DNA of 64,000 bases from Kovacikia minuta CCNUW1 (GCF_020091585.1 NZ_CP083582.1:1302001-1366000); one strand, 5' to 3'; counted from the first letter of the stretch, positions 17,839 through 27,847 are shown. Notes: generated by a model not told the origin, from the sequence alone. Program-made: numbers and translations.

Positions 17839-18513
17839 ATGTCAGACGAAACTCGAGCACCCCATGTCGCTACTGAACTTCCCTCCCTACGAGTTCTCAT
17901 CGTAGAAGATGACCCGATGATGCAACTAGGGCTAGAACAGTCCCTGGAGGATTATCCTCAACTAACCATTGTCGGGCAGGCAACCGATGGTTACCTGGGA
18001 GTAGAGATGGCACTCAAATTTAAGCCCGATGTGATTGTGATGGATATTGGGTTGCCCAGACTTGATGGAATTGAAGCGACGCGGCAGATCAAGGCAGTTT
18101 TACCCGATGTGCGGATTGTCATGCTAACTTCCCACACGACCGAAAATGAGGTAATTGCAGCCCTCTCTAGTGGAGCAGATGCCTACTGCATTAAGGGGAC
18201 AAATGTAGATCGGTTGATCGCAGCGATCGCGGCTGCCCAAGAAGGTGCAACCTACCTCGACCCCCAAATTGCCCGCAAAGTCATTGAACACCTCAAACCC
18301 CCTTCCCCCACCAGCAATGTGGGACATTTATCCCAGAGGAAACTGGAGGTGTTGAAACTGATGGTTGAAGGCAAAAGTAATCCTGAAATTGCCGCCGAAC
18401 TGTATCTCAGCCCCAACACGGTTAAAACCCATATTCGTGGCATTATGAACAAGCTTGCTGTGGACGATCGAGTCCAGGCAGCCGTGGTTGCCCTGCGCAC
18501 GGGATTAGTCTAA
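17839..18513 (+). CDS. NarL/LuxR-type response regulator
   Basis: A 224-residue two-component regulator. The receiver domain occupies residues about 17-135, with the acidic pair EDD near 26-28, the phospho-acceptor Asp in VIVMDIGLPRLDG near residue 71, the Thr/Ser in MLTSH and the Lys in YCIKG. A LuxR-type DNA-binding domain fills residues about 158-224 (LSQRKLEVLKLMVEGKSNPEIAAELYLSPNTVKTH..). The cognate kinase is not adjacent. ATG 17839 is clear. Confidence 0.93.
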   Translation: MSDETRAPHVATELPSLRVLIVEDDPMMQLGLEQSLEDYPQLTIVGQATDGYLGVEMALKFKPDVIVMDIGLPRLDGIEATRQIKAVLPDVRIVMLTSHTTENEVIAALSSGADAYCIKGTNVDRLIAAIAAAQEGATYLDPQIARKVIEHLKPPSPTSNVGHLSQRKLEVLKLMVEGKSNPEIAAELYLSPNTVKTHIRGIMNKLAVDDRVQAAVVALRTGLV

Positions 18514-18701
18514 GTTCAAACACTAACGTGTCGATTTTTACTTCTGTGGGAGGAGTGTCACAGAAGTGTGACTGTACCACTAGACTCGCCCCACAAATTA
18601 TTCGCTTGTTATAACAGCGGGTGGCAAATAATTTTCTATCAGGCGAACAATTCTTCAAAGAAAGGCTAAGATTCTTTAGATAGGAAGATGAGATTGGTAG
18701 C

Positions 18702-18869
18702 GTGTTTGCTAAGGATGAGCTAACCTATAAACTTCGTAGCTTCCGTAAGCTAGTGAAGCAGGTTGAGCAGTCGCGTCAGAATATGAAGCCCCCCAGATTG
18801 TTAGAGCGCCAGCTTAGAGCAAACAACCTCGCCCCCAGAGCTTACCGATCAGACACAAGTCTCAACTGA
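18702..18869 (+). CDS. possible small basic protein of 55 residues
   Basis: A GTG-initiated frame that is too short for usual lists. The predicted product is very basic and helical (MFAKDELTYKLRSFRKLVKQ at the start, then SRQNMKPPRLLERQLRANN) and ends at TGA 18867. A terminator (18888-18910) follows within 20 bases, which favours a real transcript here. No strong ribosome-binding site is visible, so the transcript could instead be a non-coding RNA. The family is unknown. Confidence 0.4.
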   Translation: MFAKDELTYKLRSFRKLVKQVEQSRQNMKPPRLLERQLRANNLAPRAYRSDTSLN

Positions 18870-18887
18870 CTCAGTACGTAAGTGTTC

Positions 18888-18910
18888 TCTCTGAAACTCA
18901 GGGATTTTTT
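18888..18910 (+). terminator. rho-independent terminator
   Basis: TCTCTGA (18888-18894) pairs with TCAGGGA (18898-18904) across an AAC loop and is followed by six Ts. It ends whatever is transcribed from the region before it. Confidence 0.75.
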
Positions 18911-19038
18911 CACTTCAAAGACGAAAATTCATCCTTTCGGTTGATGCTGAGTCCCAGGGTGTCACTGCTAAGTTGATGGTGGGGTACCGCAAACCTGTAC
19001 CCTCCGTGTTCAAAGTGGACTGATTTGTTATTGACTGG

Positions 19039-19434
19039 ATGGGAAAGATGAAGTTTGACGATATTTACAAGTTTTTTCAAGCACCACCTCCTTTTTATCT
19101 CAATAAGGAGTTAGCAGTGTGTTACGTCCTCGCTGTTCTATCTCGCGGGGATTCCTATGGAACTGAGTTAATCCAATTGCTGGAAACTGACTATCCTACC
19201 TATCGCCTCTCCGATACTGTGCTATACAGTGCGCTTAAGTTCCTGGAGGACGAAGAGATCATTGAAGGGTATTGGAAAAAGGTTGAAGGTCGAGGACGGC
19301 CCCGGCGGATGTATCAAATCCGATCAGGGGCGGTTCAGCAAGCGCAGGGCTTAACGCAGCTTTGGTACGACTATGTCAAAAAGAGCAACAGTTTGCCTCA
19401 CACCAATGGGTTAGCTCCAAGCGGTGGTATCTGA
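19039..19434 (+). CDS. PadR family transcriptional regulator
   Basis: A 131-residue DNA-binding protein. The winged-helix core covers about residues 25-110: LAVCYVLAVLSRGDSYGTELIQLL, then YRLSDTVLYSALKFLEDEEIIEGYWKKVEGRGRPRRMYQI, including the GRPRRMY wing typical of PadR. It probably acts as a homodimer repressor. ATG 19039 is used; ATG 19048 is an alternative. The target is unknown, and the next gene on the same strand is a cofactor-assembly protein. Confidence 0.88.
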   Translation: MGKMKFDDIYKFFQAPPPFYLNKELAVCYVLAVLSRGDSYGTELIQLLETDYPTYRLSDTVLYSALKFLEDEEIIEGYWKKVEGRGRPRRMYQIRSGAVQQAQGLTQLWYDYVKKSNSLPHTNGLAPSGGI

Positions 19435-19636
19435 AGTAAAGTCCAGACAATTCCTCCCAGACTCAGTGCTGGCGTTTAAGTTTGTTCTTTACCTCAATCA
19501 GGTTGATTTTGCTGATTGGGGTTTAGATAAATCCCTCTTGTAATGGAAGTTAGACCTGGTTATACCAGGATTAACGGGTCATTTTTAGTGCGGGCTGGCT
19601 TAAACTGTAGGGAATTGTTTGGACACAGCGTATTTA

Positions 19637-20168
19637 ATGGTTTCTTCTGTTCTTTTATCTACATTCCTGCTCACGCTTTTACTAGCGGTAGGTTTGCTCT
19701 TTTTTATCCGGGCTTCAGTCAAGGATCGGACTGAGAGTGTACGGTTGATGTCTGAGCAGCCAGAAGAATCTATCTGGTTGCAGCTTCAGCAATACTTTAC
19801 CCAACGGGCTTACCGGGTCCAGTTGAGCGATGCAGAAAACCATCAGGTTATGTTTGGAGGGGGTCGTTCGTCCTAGCCTGTTTTTGGGTGTGTTTCTGAC
19901 GGTGCTGGCGGCGATCGGAATTCTTTGTTTGGCGCTGGTACTGTCGATTCTGTTTCCGGCTCCTTCGATCGCCTGGTTTGGGTTGATTCTGTTTGCTCCT
20001 CTAGCCGGTTTTTTCTATTGGCGTAAGGCAGGACGCTCAGAAAAAGTTCTACTTAAGGTAGAAACAGTTCCCGCTGAATCGGAAAGGCAAAGCGTGGTTA
20101 CCGTTACCGCCCATCGGGATGAAGTGGCTGAGTTACGTCGGTCGTTTCCCTGGGAGTTGATGGAATAG
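19637..20168 (+). CDS. CCB1-like cofactor assembly of complex C protein, apparently frameshifted
   Basis: Related to the plastid and cyanobacterial CCB proteins that attach haem c' to cytochrome b6. The first frame gives an N-terminal helix (VSSVLLSTFLLTLLLAVGLLFFIRA) and ends early at 19876. The second frame continues with RPSLFLGVFLTVLAAIGILCLALVL and a further helix to 20168. Dropping one G at 19856-19857 joins them as HQVMFEGVVRPSLFLG, giving a protein of about 176 residues with three membrane helices. Start ATG 19637 is preferred over TTG 19619. The assignment to this family is from memory of its pattern and is moderately sure. Confidence 0.7.
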
Positions 20169-20172
20169 TTAT

Positions 20173-20213
20173 CCAAGAACCCCGTTCAGTCCAGGACTGA
20201 ACGGGGTTCTTGG
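20173..20213. terminator. perfect 20-bp inverted repeat between convergent genes
   Basis: Two 20-base arms around a single A form a strong hairpin between the stop of the CCB1-like gene and the convergent DUF3155 gene. It starts CCAAGAACCCCG and ends CGGGGTTCTTGG. The T-run is short, but a bidirectional terminator is the likely role. Confidence 0.75.
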
Positions 20214-20237
20214 ATTGAACTCAGGTAAAGATTTACC

Positions 20238-20558
20238 TTAACGGCTCCGAGCTGCGGCAACTGAAAGTTCCGCTGGCTCGTCTTCAGATACCCTCAAACT
20301 GGGGAAGAGGAAATGATTTTCCTCAACATACTGTGCGCCGAATAGCCCCTTTTCTGCCCAGAAGTATCTATCCGTCGTATGTTCATTCCGCTTCACGAGT
20401 AACAACGCTGGCGGAACGATTCCCTCCGAATGAATGAACTTACGAGCTGCTGTAACGGGCTTATCTTCTCCACACTCGATGCTGAATTGTGGCACATTCT
20501 CCAGAATTCTCCGCCCTTCCTGCCGCCGCCGACTCTTACGCTTGCGTCTCCTTGCCAA
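20238..20558 (-). CDS. DUF3155 family protein
   Basis: A 106-residue cyanobacteria-specific protein of unknown function. The N-terminus is extremely basic (MARRRKRKSRRRQEGRRIL) and could contact nucleic acid. The core contains VPQFSIECGEDKPVTAARKF and FWAEKGLFGAQYVEENHFLFPSL, the family signature. It is soluble, with no signal. ATG 20558 is used. Confidence 0.85.
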   Translation of the reverse strand: MARRRKRKSRRRQEGRRILENVPQFSIECGEDKPVTAARKFIHSEGIVPPALLLVKRNEHTTDRYFWAEKGLFGAQYVEENHFLFPSLRVSEDEPAELSVAAARSR

Positions 20559-20859
20559 GTCCCCTTACCCCCTTTTTTTCAAACCAATGTGTAGTGATAG
20601 TTACAAAAGACGCTCGTAAGTATATCTGCTTGAGATTGAAATTTCAACTTCTTTTAACCCATCGATACAAAGATTTATTAGCCATTGATAGAAACTAAAA
20701 TCGAAATTGTGCTTCTTTATGCTTTTGGCATAAAAAGGAGTATGCCGAAACCAGGTGTAATCCGCCCCAATCACGCTTGAAGCCAGTACGATGAAACCAG
20801 GCAATGAGTGAATTGGTAAATCAAAAGTTCTCTTTATGGCAGATTTCTAGCCACGACCC
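20559..20859. other. intergenic region, divergent promoters
   Basis: About 300 bp, AT-rich, between the leftward DUF3155 gene and the rightward kinase gene. No RNA gene or repeat is recognised. Confidence 0.35.
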
Positions 20860-22305
20860 ATGTTGATGCCTACCAGTACGGAATTTCTAGCTCTTTGTCG
20901 AGCGCAGATAGCTTTGTTGACGCAAGGCTTGGGGGCGTCTTTGAGCGTGGTTTATCTGACTCAAGAGCTGGCTGAAGGGGCAGAAACACGACTGGTACCT
21001 GTGGTGGCCTATCCTGAAACTGCAATCGCATGGCAACAGCGGAACCCACTGCAACTTCCTTTAACAACGGGGTTTGATCACGTTCCTGTTCCCCGTCTCT
21101 TGTTGGAAGACAAAAATCGTACAGATGGCCGTCGGAGGGATGCGGAGAAATCTCCCGCACACCCTTTTGTGGATGAATCTCAAGAGTCGGGAGAAAAGGC
21201 GCGTTCAATTCAACCAAATTCTTCCCTGGTTCCTCAACGCCAGCTTGTTCTGCCGCTGATTCATGAGGAAGGGGTGTTGGGGTTGTTGGTGACCGAGCGC
21301 AATGACCGGGCCTGGACGGAATGGGAACAGACACAAATTCAGCAAATTGCTAGTACGCTTGCGATCGCCTGTGTGCTGGACCAGCGCCATCAGTGGCTAG
21401 ACCAAAGCCACCAGCAGCAACGGCTGTTACAGGCGCAGCAGCACGATGTTTTAGACAATCTGCTGCACCAATTCCGTAACTCCTTAACTGCCCTCCAGAC
21501 TTTTAGTAAGCTGATTCTGCGACGGTTGCTGCCAGGGGACAGCAATCGCGAAATTGCTGCCAGTATCACCCGTGAAGCAACTCGGTTACGGGAACTCTCC
21601 CAACAGCTTGAAGCCGCTGCCATTGGCATGGAAGTAGAAGCCGCCACTCCCATTTCCTTACCTCCAGTCGCGGCAGATTGGCAATCGGCTTCCTCAGCGG
21701 AGGATACAGAAGTGCAAATTTCTCCAGGAACCATTCCCCTTTTGCCAGCAGCAGGGGTACTGGTGAGGGGGGAATCTTTGTTGTTGGAGCCATGTTCATT
21801 AATGGCAGTTTTGGAACCATTGCTGGCATCTGCGGGGGCGATCGCGCAAGAGCGAAACCTCACTTTACAGTCCCATATCTCCGCCAACCTCCCTCCCATT
21901 CAGGTAAACGCTCAGGCACTTAGGGAAGTGTTGAACAACTTGCTTGAAAATGCCCTGAAATATACACCTGCGGGTCAGATTACAGTTCTAGTCAACTTTC
22001 CGCCCCAATTTCCTTCTCAGCTTGAGAACTCGACATCCTGGTTAGAAATTTGTATCAGCGATACGGGACCAGGTATTCCACTTGAAGACCTGCCCCACAT
22101 TTTTGAGCGGCGGTTTCGAGGGGTTCAGGCACAGGGTGAAATTCCAGGTAGCGGATTAGGATTGGCGATCGCCCGCGAACTGGTGGAACAAATGCACGGC
22201 AGGATTCAGGTATTTAGTCCTGCCTTACCAACCCACCTAAACAGCCCCACAACCGCAGGAAAACCAGGAACGACTTTTGTCGTCTGGCTGCCAGTGGCGG
22301 AGTGA
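20860..22305 (+). CDS. GAF-domain sensor histidine kinase (Hik2/CSK-like)
   Basis: A 481-residue soluble two-component kinase. A GAF-like sensor region fills about residues 5-185. The phospho-acceptor histidine lies in NLLHQFRNSLTALQTFSKL (about residue 208), and the ATPase domain has the N-box (REVLNNLLENALKYTP), DTGPGIP and GSGLGLAIA. The H-box HQFRN, rather than HELRT, and the GAF arrangement resemble cyanobacterial Hik2 and the chloroplast sensor kinase that couple redox state to photosynthesis gene expression. This identification is likely but not certain. No partner regulator is adjacent. Confidence 0.85.
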   Translation: MLMPTSTEFLALCRAQIALLTQGLGASLSVVYLTQELAEGAETRLVPVVAYPETAIAWQQRNPLQLPLTTGFDHVPVPRLLLEDKNRTDGRRRDAEKSPAHPFVDESQESGEKARSIQPNSSLVPQRQLVLPLIHEEGVLGLLVTERNDRAWTEWEQTQIQQIASTLAIACVLDQRHQWLDQSHQQQRLLQAQQHDVLDNLLHQFRNSLTALQTFSKLILRRLLPGDSNREIAASITREATRLRELSQQLEAAAIGMEVEAATPISLPPVAADWQSASSAEDTEVQISPGTIPLLPAAGVLVRGESLLLEPCSLMAVLEPLLASAGAIAQERNLTLQSHISANLPPIQVNAQALREVLNNLLENALKYTPAGQITVLVNFPPQFPSQLENSTSWLEICISDTGPGIPLEDLPHIFERRFRGVQAQGEIPGSGLGLAIARELVEQMHGRIQVFSPALPTHLNSPTTAGKPGTTFVVWLPVAE

Positions 22306-22307
22306 GA

Positions 22308-22376
22308 GTGAGTGGGGTGCGGGGTGTGGGGTGTGGGGTGTGTTTTCCCTGACCCCTGACCCCTGACCCCTACCAC
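22308..22376. repeat. heptamer tandem repeats (GGGTGTG and TGACCCC types)
   Basis: The gap between two convergent genes holds GGGTGTGGGGTGTGGGGTG and then three copies of CCCCTGA in a row. The G-rich and C-rich halves can pair. This is a short tandemly repeated repetitive (STRR) sequence typical of filamentous cyanobacteria. Confidence 0.7.
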
Positions 22377-22398
22377 CTTTTATCCTTCATCCTTTCCT

Positions 22399-23760
22399 TT
22401 AGTACTTTTGAGGCGTCACTGGCGCAGGTGCAGCGGGAGCTGCTTCTGGGGCTGCTTCGGATGGGGCTACAGGTTCTGGGGCGGGTTCTACCTGGCGGGG
22501 CTGAATCGGAGGGGGAGGTGCTGAACCAATCACCAGATCGGAGGTAAGGGTGAGGGTGATGTTGGTACCAGGTTCAATCGCGATCGCCTCGACTGAAGTT
22601 CCTCCCAGGAAAGTGCCAACCAGTGCTCCTGCGGCAGCACCAGTGAGAACTTCCCAGGCTTTGATATGGCGATCTCCTGTGACCGCAGCAACACCCGCAC
22701 CGGCACCGGCACCGACCAGAGTGCCAAGAATGATCCTGCCCGTACTGGGTTCCCGTCTGACCACATAGTAATTATTCAGTAAGTCAGAGGTGGCGCTAAA
22801 TGGCAACCGCTGACCATCTGGCAGAATAATTTCGTTGGCAATAAATTGGGCACCCCCCTGGACGGTTTGCAGTTGTCCGGTAACATCACTCCCTGCTGGA
22901 ATCAGCACCTGGCCCTGATTGGTGACAACGTTCTGAGCAATTTTTAGGGTCAGGGGAACCGACTGGGTTTCGTTTCGGGCAAGCAAAATTCGATCGCCCC
23001 CCTCATAGCGAGCAGGAATGGGAGTTCCCGCAGGTATTTTGACCCCAACGGGACCAGGAGGTTGCTGCCCGACAATATAGGGCGAGGGAATTACGGCTGC
23101 CTGCCCCTGACTGACCAATGCCTGGTAAATAAATGCGGCAACTTCTGCCCGTGTTGCTGCCCGGTTGGGATTGAGCAATTTGATGTCGGGGTAGTTGACG
23201 ACCACCTGCCGCTCGGTCGTCGCTGCTACACCGGGACGGGCGTAGCGAGGAATATCTCCCGCATCTGCATAGGCTAATAGAACCTGGTTAACCGGTGCGG
23301 TGTTAGCAAAGTTTAATCCACTGGCTAAGGACACCAGAATTTGAGCACGGGGAATATTTTCGTAGGGTCTAAACTGGTTGCCTGGGTAGCCTGCCATGAA
23401 TCCTGTGGTGTAGGCCTCTTCGATCGCCCCAGCCGCCCAATATCCTTCAGGGACATCCGTAAACCGGATCGGATTTCGAATGGGAGGACGGTTAAACGCT
23501 CTCCGAATCATCGAAGCAAATTGGGCGCGGGTTACCGGCTCTTCAGGACGAAACGTGCCATCTTCCGCAAAACCAACAATAATTCCACGGGCAGACAGCT
23601 CTTGAATAAAGGGTGCTGCCCAATAGGTGGGGGGCACATCTGGAAAGGTTTTCTGAGCGAAGGCGGGGGCAGGGATAACGAACGGGGCGACGGTTCCTGC
23701 CGTCATTCCCAACGCAACCAACAGAGCAGTCCCCGATCTCCAGGGGTTGGAATTAGACAT
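22399..23760 (-). CDS. S-layer homology (SLH) domain exported protein
   Basis: A 453-residue exported protein. The signal peptide (about residues 1-35 from ATG 23760) ends near APAFAQKTF. Three SLH repeats follow: TFPDVPPTYWAAPFIQELSA, FTDVPEGYWAAGAIEEAYT and a third around NPNRAATRAEVAAFIYQAL. They anchor proteins to peptidoglycan-linked polymers. The middle region (about 255-370) looks like a VirB10/TrbI-type beta domain (IPAGTPIPARYEGGDRILLARNE). A Gly/Ala-rich hydrophobic segment and a Pro/Ala/Glu-rich tail end the protein. A longer frame starts at 23781. Confidence 0.82.
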   Translation of the reverse strand: MSNSNPWRSGTALLVALGMTAGTVAPFVIPAPAFAQKTFPDVPPTYWAAPFIQELSARGIIVGFAEDGTFRPEEPVTRAQFASMIRRAFNRPPIRNPIRFTDVPEGYWAAGAIEEAYTTGFMAGYPGNQFRPYENIPRAQILVSLASGLNFANTAPVNQVLLAYADAGDIPRYARPGVAATTERQVVVNYPDIKLLNPNRAATRAEVAAFIYQALVSQGQAAVIPSPYIVGQQPPGPVGVKIPAGTPIPARYEGGDRILLARNETQSVPLTLKIAQNVVTNQGQVLIPAGSDVTGQLQTVQGGAQFIANEIILPDGQRLPFSATSDLLNNYYVVRREPSTGRIILGTLVGAGAGAGVAAVTGDRHIKAWEVLTGAAAGALVGTFLGGTSVEAIAIEPGTNITLTLTSDLVIGSAPPPPIQPRQVEPAPEPVAPSEAAPEAAPAAPAPVTPQKY

Positions 23761-24513
23761 AGGTAGAGTTCTCCAAAACACATCGACAACGGTCTAGATT
23801 CAACAATTAGCTATGGAAAAACCCACGGGTTTTGTAAGAGAAAAAAGACTCCTAAATGGGAAGGTGGCAAAAAAAGGTCATTTTTGAAAAAAACCGTTTG
23901 ATCCTTAAAAAATATCACAGAAGAATTTATCCTTTTACTGTCAGCTAGAAACACAGAACGTCCATTTCACATGTTTGAAAATGGGAATTAGGAGCCAGGA
24001 AAGAGATTTTCCTGATTGGAGGGTGGCGCGAGTCATGGGAGGCTGACTCTGAAAACCCAAAAGGGCTATCCAGGTTCCTTGTTACACCAAAAAGCTGAAA
24101 ATGGAGCGAATCTATTCTCAATTTCTGATGTAAATCCTGAATGGATAATACTCGCTCTATCTGCCTATGAATGAATAATCTGGTCATGCGGGCAATGCAG
24201 AGGCATAGGTGGCAGGTAATCGGTAGGAGGGGGGAGAAGACGTGGGGACGTGGAGATCCGGAGATGCGGTGGCAGGGGCATCAATTAGCGATGATCGACA
24301 CCCACCGCCCAATTCAAACTTCAACATTTCAAAACTTAGAACTCAAAGCCTGGAACTCAAAACTTAAAACTCAAAATTTCTCCCCCTTTATTCCCGACCA
24401 CCCAGGGAAAACTTGCTTAAATTCTTTCGGAAAAAAGGGGCAAGATTCTGTTTTTAACAGGAATATGACGTTAGAGATCTGTTGTAGGGCAGCCTCATTC
24501 ACCGGGAAAGGCT
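23761..24513. other. long intergenic region
   Basis: About 750 bp with no supported gene. It contains a small hairpin (AAAACCC 23818-23824 / GGGTTTT 23827-23833) in the SLH gene leader and degenerate repeats of ACTCAAA/ACTTAAA type around 24310-24385. Open frames here lack family features and overlap repeats. Confidence 0.4.
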
Positions 24514-27500
24514 ATGATTCTGGACTCTAATGATTTACAAGCGATACGGGAGTGCTGCCAGGATGATGCGGCGTTTGAACGGGTGCAAGCAATCCTGACG
24601 GCACGGTTGGCGGCTTTGGATAATCAAACAGGGGCGGCTCCAGCACTGAGCGATCGCGCCTCAGCGGAGCTTGCTTTGCAGGAGAGCGAGGCCCGGTATC
24701 GATTGCTTTATAACAACACTCCGGTGATGCTGCACTCGATCGATGCCCAGGGATGCCTGCTCAGTGTCAGCGATTATTGGTTGTCTTCTTTGGGCTACGA
24801 GCGAAGTGAGGTGCTGGGGCGGAAGTCGGTGGAATTTATGACCGCAGACTCCCGTCACTATGCTGAAACAGTGGTGCTGCCCGAATACTTCAAAACTGGA
24901 ATTTGCCGGGATATTTCCTATCAATTTGTCAAAAAAACGGGCGAGGTGATTGATGTTCTGCTGTCTGCGATCGCTGAAAAAGACGCAGAGGGTAATATCA
25001 TTCGCTCTCTGGCAGTGCTCACCGATGTCACGGAGCGACGGCGCACGGAAGAGCGGTTGCTCCAGACTGAAGCCCAGTATCGCAGCATCTTTGAGTCTGT
25101 CAGTGATGGATTGGTGATCAATGATCCAGATACCGGCGTGGTGGTGGAAGCCAACCCTGCGTTTTGTCGGATGCATGGCTATACGCGGGAGGAGTTTATT
25201 GGTCTATCGCCCAAAAACTTCATTACGCCAGAAAGCCACCCCCTGTTCGAGGAATATTTTGCCACGATTAAATCGGGAGGAATATTTCGCGGTCGAGCGG
25301 TTGATATGCGTCGAGATGGGACTCCGCTGCACGTTGAGGTGATGGGCACCAGTTTCCATTTTCTGGGCAAGCCCCATTTGTTAGCGGTAGTCCGGGACAT
25401 TAGTGAACAGGTTCAAGCAGAAAAGGCAAATGAACGTGAGCGCCGTCTGTTTGCTGCGGGACCTGTGGTTGTCTTCCGGTGGATGAATGGGGAAAATTGG
25501 CCGGTTGAATACGTCTCAGCCAACGTTACCCAATTTGGCTATCAACCAGAGGACTTTACCAGCGGTCGCTTACTCTATGGCAGCATCATTCATCCAGATG
25601 ATCTTGCCAGAGTCGCTGCGGAAATGGAGCAAGGCATCCGAACTGGGCTAACCGCCGTCGAACAGGACTATCGCATTATCCGGGCAGATGGGGAAGTTCG
25701 TTGGATCTATGACCTCTGTGGCATTGTCCAAAATGAACAGGGGGAAGTGACCCATTACGAAGGGTATGTGTTGGACATTACCGATCGCAAGCAAACAGAA
25801 CAAGGGCTACTTGAATCCCAGGAGCAATTCTCCAAAGCCTTTCGCTCCAGTCCGGCAGCCCTGGCGTTCACTACTCTGCAAGAAATTCATACTGCCCGTT
25901 TGCTGGACATCAATGACAGCTTTTTGCGGATCACCGGTTATCAGCGGGAAGAGGTGATTGGGCAGACCATCCTGGACTTGAATATCTGGGTCGATGTATC
26001 AGCCCGTGAGGAAATGTTTCAAATGCTGCAAACTTCTGGCTCGGTGCGCAACTTGGAGATGAAGTTTCGCCGCAAATCGGGTGAGACTGGGGTGGCATTA
26101 CTTTCGGGCGAAATCATTCAGTTAAGGGGGCAACCCTGTTTGTTGACTGTAACCATCGATATCACCGATCGCAAGCAAGCCCAGGAAGCCCTCGAACAAA
26201 GCGAAGCGCGTAACCGAGCGTTTTTGCATGCGATTCCAGATATGATGCTGCGGATTCACAGGGATGGCACCTACCTGGATTGCAAAGCCGAAAATGTCAG
26301 CAGTTTTGCCATTCCACCCTCCGAAATGATTGGCAAAAAGGTTTATGACGTTTTGCCTGAAGCGGTTGCCCAGGCACGTATGGAACATGTGGAAAGAGCT
26401 TTACAAACAGGAATGCCCCAGATTTATGAGTATCAACTGATGAACCGGGATGAAATCCGCGACTATGAAGCCCGTATTGTCGTGAGTGGCAAGGATGAGG
26501 TGTTGTCTATTATTCGGGATATTACCGAACGCAAACGCACGGAAGCCCAGTTACGGGCTAACGCGGAACGAGATCGCCTGCTCGGTCAGATTGCCCTTCG
26601 CATCCGGCGATCGCTGAATTTGGATCAAATCCTGACAACAACCGTCGAAGAAGTCCGTCAGTTTCTGAAGGCAGACCGCGTATTTATTGGGCAAATTGAC
26701 CTCAACTGGCAGGGGAAGATTGTTGCTGAATCTACCGCACCAGAGTGGGCGTCAATCCTTGCCTGGATTACCAATGACCTGTACATGCGGGAAATTCGGG
26801 CGCTGTTTGCCCAGGGGCAGGTGCGGGCGATTGACGACACCTCTGGCGCAGAAGTGTCGCCCCTGCTGGCAGAATACTACGCCCAATGCCAGGTGAGAGC
26901 CAGCCTGGGTGTACCGATTCTCCTGGATGATCAATTTTTAGCAGTTCTGGTTGCCCAGCAATGTTCTGAAACGCGCCATTGGTCGCCGTTCGAGATTGAA
27001 TTGATGTCTCAGTTATCGACCCAAATTGCGATCGCGATTCAGCAGGCGGAATTGTACCAGCAGGTGCAAGCCCTCAACACCGGACTGGAACAGCAGGTGC
27101 AAGAGCGGACTGCCCAACTGCAACAAAGTATGGCTGAACTGCAACAGTTGAGCCAGGTGAAAGATGATTTTCTGCATGCTGTTTCCCATGACCTCCGGAC
27201 CCCCGTGATGGGGATGTTGATGGTGCTGAAGAATTTACAGAACAAGGCGGGAGACACCGCGACCCTCTCCCGGTTAGTCCTGGAGCGAATGGTGCAAAGT
27301 TCTGAACGGCAAATTGCCATGATTAACTCCCTCCTGGAAGCCCACTCAACTGAGGTTCAGGGAGTTGATCTGCATTGTGAATCGGTCAATATTGGGGAAC
27401 TGGTCTGGATGATCGTAGATGATTTGGAAGCGCTGGTTGCAGAAAACCAGGCAACTTTAACCAACCAGGTGCCCCTCAACCTGCCCCTGATTAATGCCGA

Positions 27501-27831
27501 CCCTGCCCTGATCCGGCGGGTTTTCGAGAACCTCCTGACCAATGCCCTCAAACACAATCCTCCCGGTCTCCAGATTCAACTCAAGGCTGCGATCGAAGAA
27601 GAAATGCTCCGATGCAGCATTCAGGACAATGGAGTTGGCATGACCCAACAGGAATGTGAATCCCTATTTGAACGCTACGCCCAGAGTTTTCGCACCCGCC
27701 GCTCCCCCGGCATTGGTCTGGGTTTATACCTCTGTCGCCAAATCGTCATCGCCCACGGTGGACAAATTGGTGCAATCAGCGCTCCTGGTGAAGGGGCGAC
27801 GTTTTGGTTTACGTTACCCCTGGGAGCGTGA
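24514..27831 (+). CDS. multi-PAS, GAF sensor histidine kinase
   Basis: A 1105-residue soluble sensor kinase. Five PAS/PAC units follow one another from about residue 55 to 680, each ending in a VLTDVTERRR / VVRDISEQ / VLDITDRK / VTIDITDRK / IIRDITERK linker. A GAF domain covers about 690-845, then a Gln-rich coiled coil. The HisKA domain has its phospho-acceptor in AVSHDLRTPVMGML (about residue 892). The catalytic domain shows FENLLTNALKHNP, DNGVGM and GIGLGLYLC. No membrane segment is seen, so it senses cytoplasmic signals, perhaps light or redox via a PAS/GAF cofactor. Its partner is not adjacent. Confidence 0.93.
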   Translation: MILDSNDLQAIRECCQDDAAFERVQAILTARLAALDNQTGAAPALSDRASAELALQESEARYRLLYNNTPVMLHSIDAQGCLLSVSDYWLSSLGYERSEVLGRKSVEFMTADSRHYAETVVLPEYFKTGICRDISYQFVKKTGEVIDVLLSAIAEKDAEGNIIRSLAVLTDVTERRRTEERLLQTEAQYRSIFESVSDGLVINDPDTGVVVEANPAFCRMHGYTREEFIGLSPKNFITPESHPLFEEYFATIKSGGIFRGRAVDMRRDGTPLHVEVMGTSFHFLGKPHLLAVVRDISEQVQAEKANERERRLFAAGPVVVFRWMNGENWPVEYVSANVTQFGYQPEDFTSGRLLYGSIIHPDDLARVAAEMEQGIRTGLTAVEQDYRIIRADGEVRWIYDLCGIVQNEQGEVTHYEGYVLDITDRKQTEQGLLESQEQFSKAFRSSPAALAFTTLQEIHTARLLDINDSFLRITGYQREEVIGQTILDLNIWVDVSAREEMFQMLQTSGSVRNLEMKFRRKSGETGVALLSGEIIQLRGQPCLLTVTIDITDRKQAQEALEQSEARNRAFLHAIPDMMLRIHRDGTYLDCKAENVSSFAIPPSEMIGKKVYDVLPEAVAQARMEHVERALQTGMPQIYEYQLMNRDEIRDYEARIVVSGKDEVLSIIRDITERKRTEAQLRANAERDRLLGQIALRIRRSLNLDQILTTTVEEVRQFLKADRVFIGQIDLNWQGKIVAESTAPEWASILAWITNDLYMREIRALFAQGQVRAIDDTSGAEVSPLLAEYYAQCQVRASLGVPILLDDQFLAVLVAQQCSETRHWSPFEIELMSQLSTQIAIAIQQAELYQQVQALNTGLEQQVQERTAQLQQSMAELQQLSQVKDDFLHAVSHDLRTPVMGMLMVLKNLQNKAGDTATLSRLVLERMVQSSERQIAMINSLLEAHSTEVQGVDLHCESVNIGELVWMIVDDLEALVAENQATLTNQVPLNLPLINADPALIRRVFENLLTNALKHNPPGLQIQLKAAIEEEMLRCSIQDNGVGMTQQECESLFERYAQSFRTRRSPGIGLGLYLCRQIVIAHGGQIGAISAPGEGATFWFTLPLGA

Positions 27832-27847
27832 TAGGGAAAGGATAAGG

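Noticed and set aside
21390-21899. Minus-strand Ala/Ser/Cys-rich frame of 169 residues
   Set aside because: It lies wholly inside the histidine kinase gene, whose H-box and ATPase motifs are clear.
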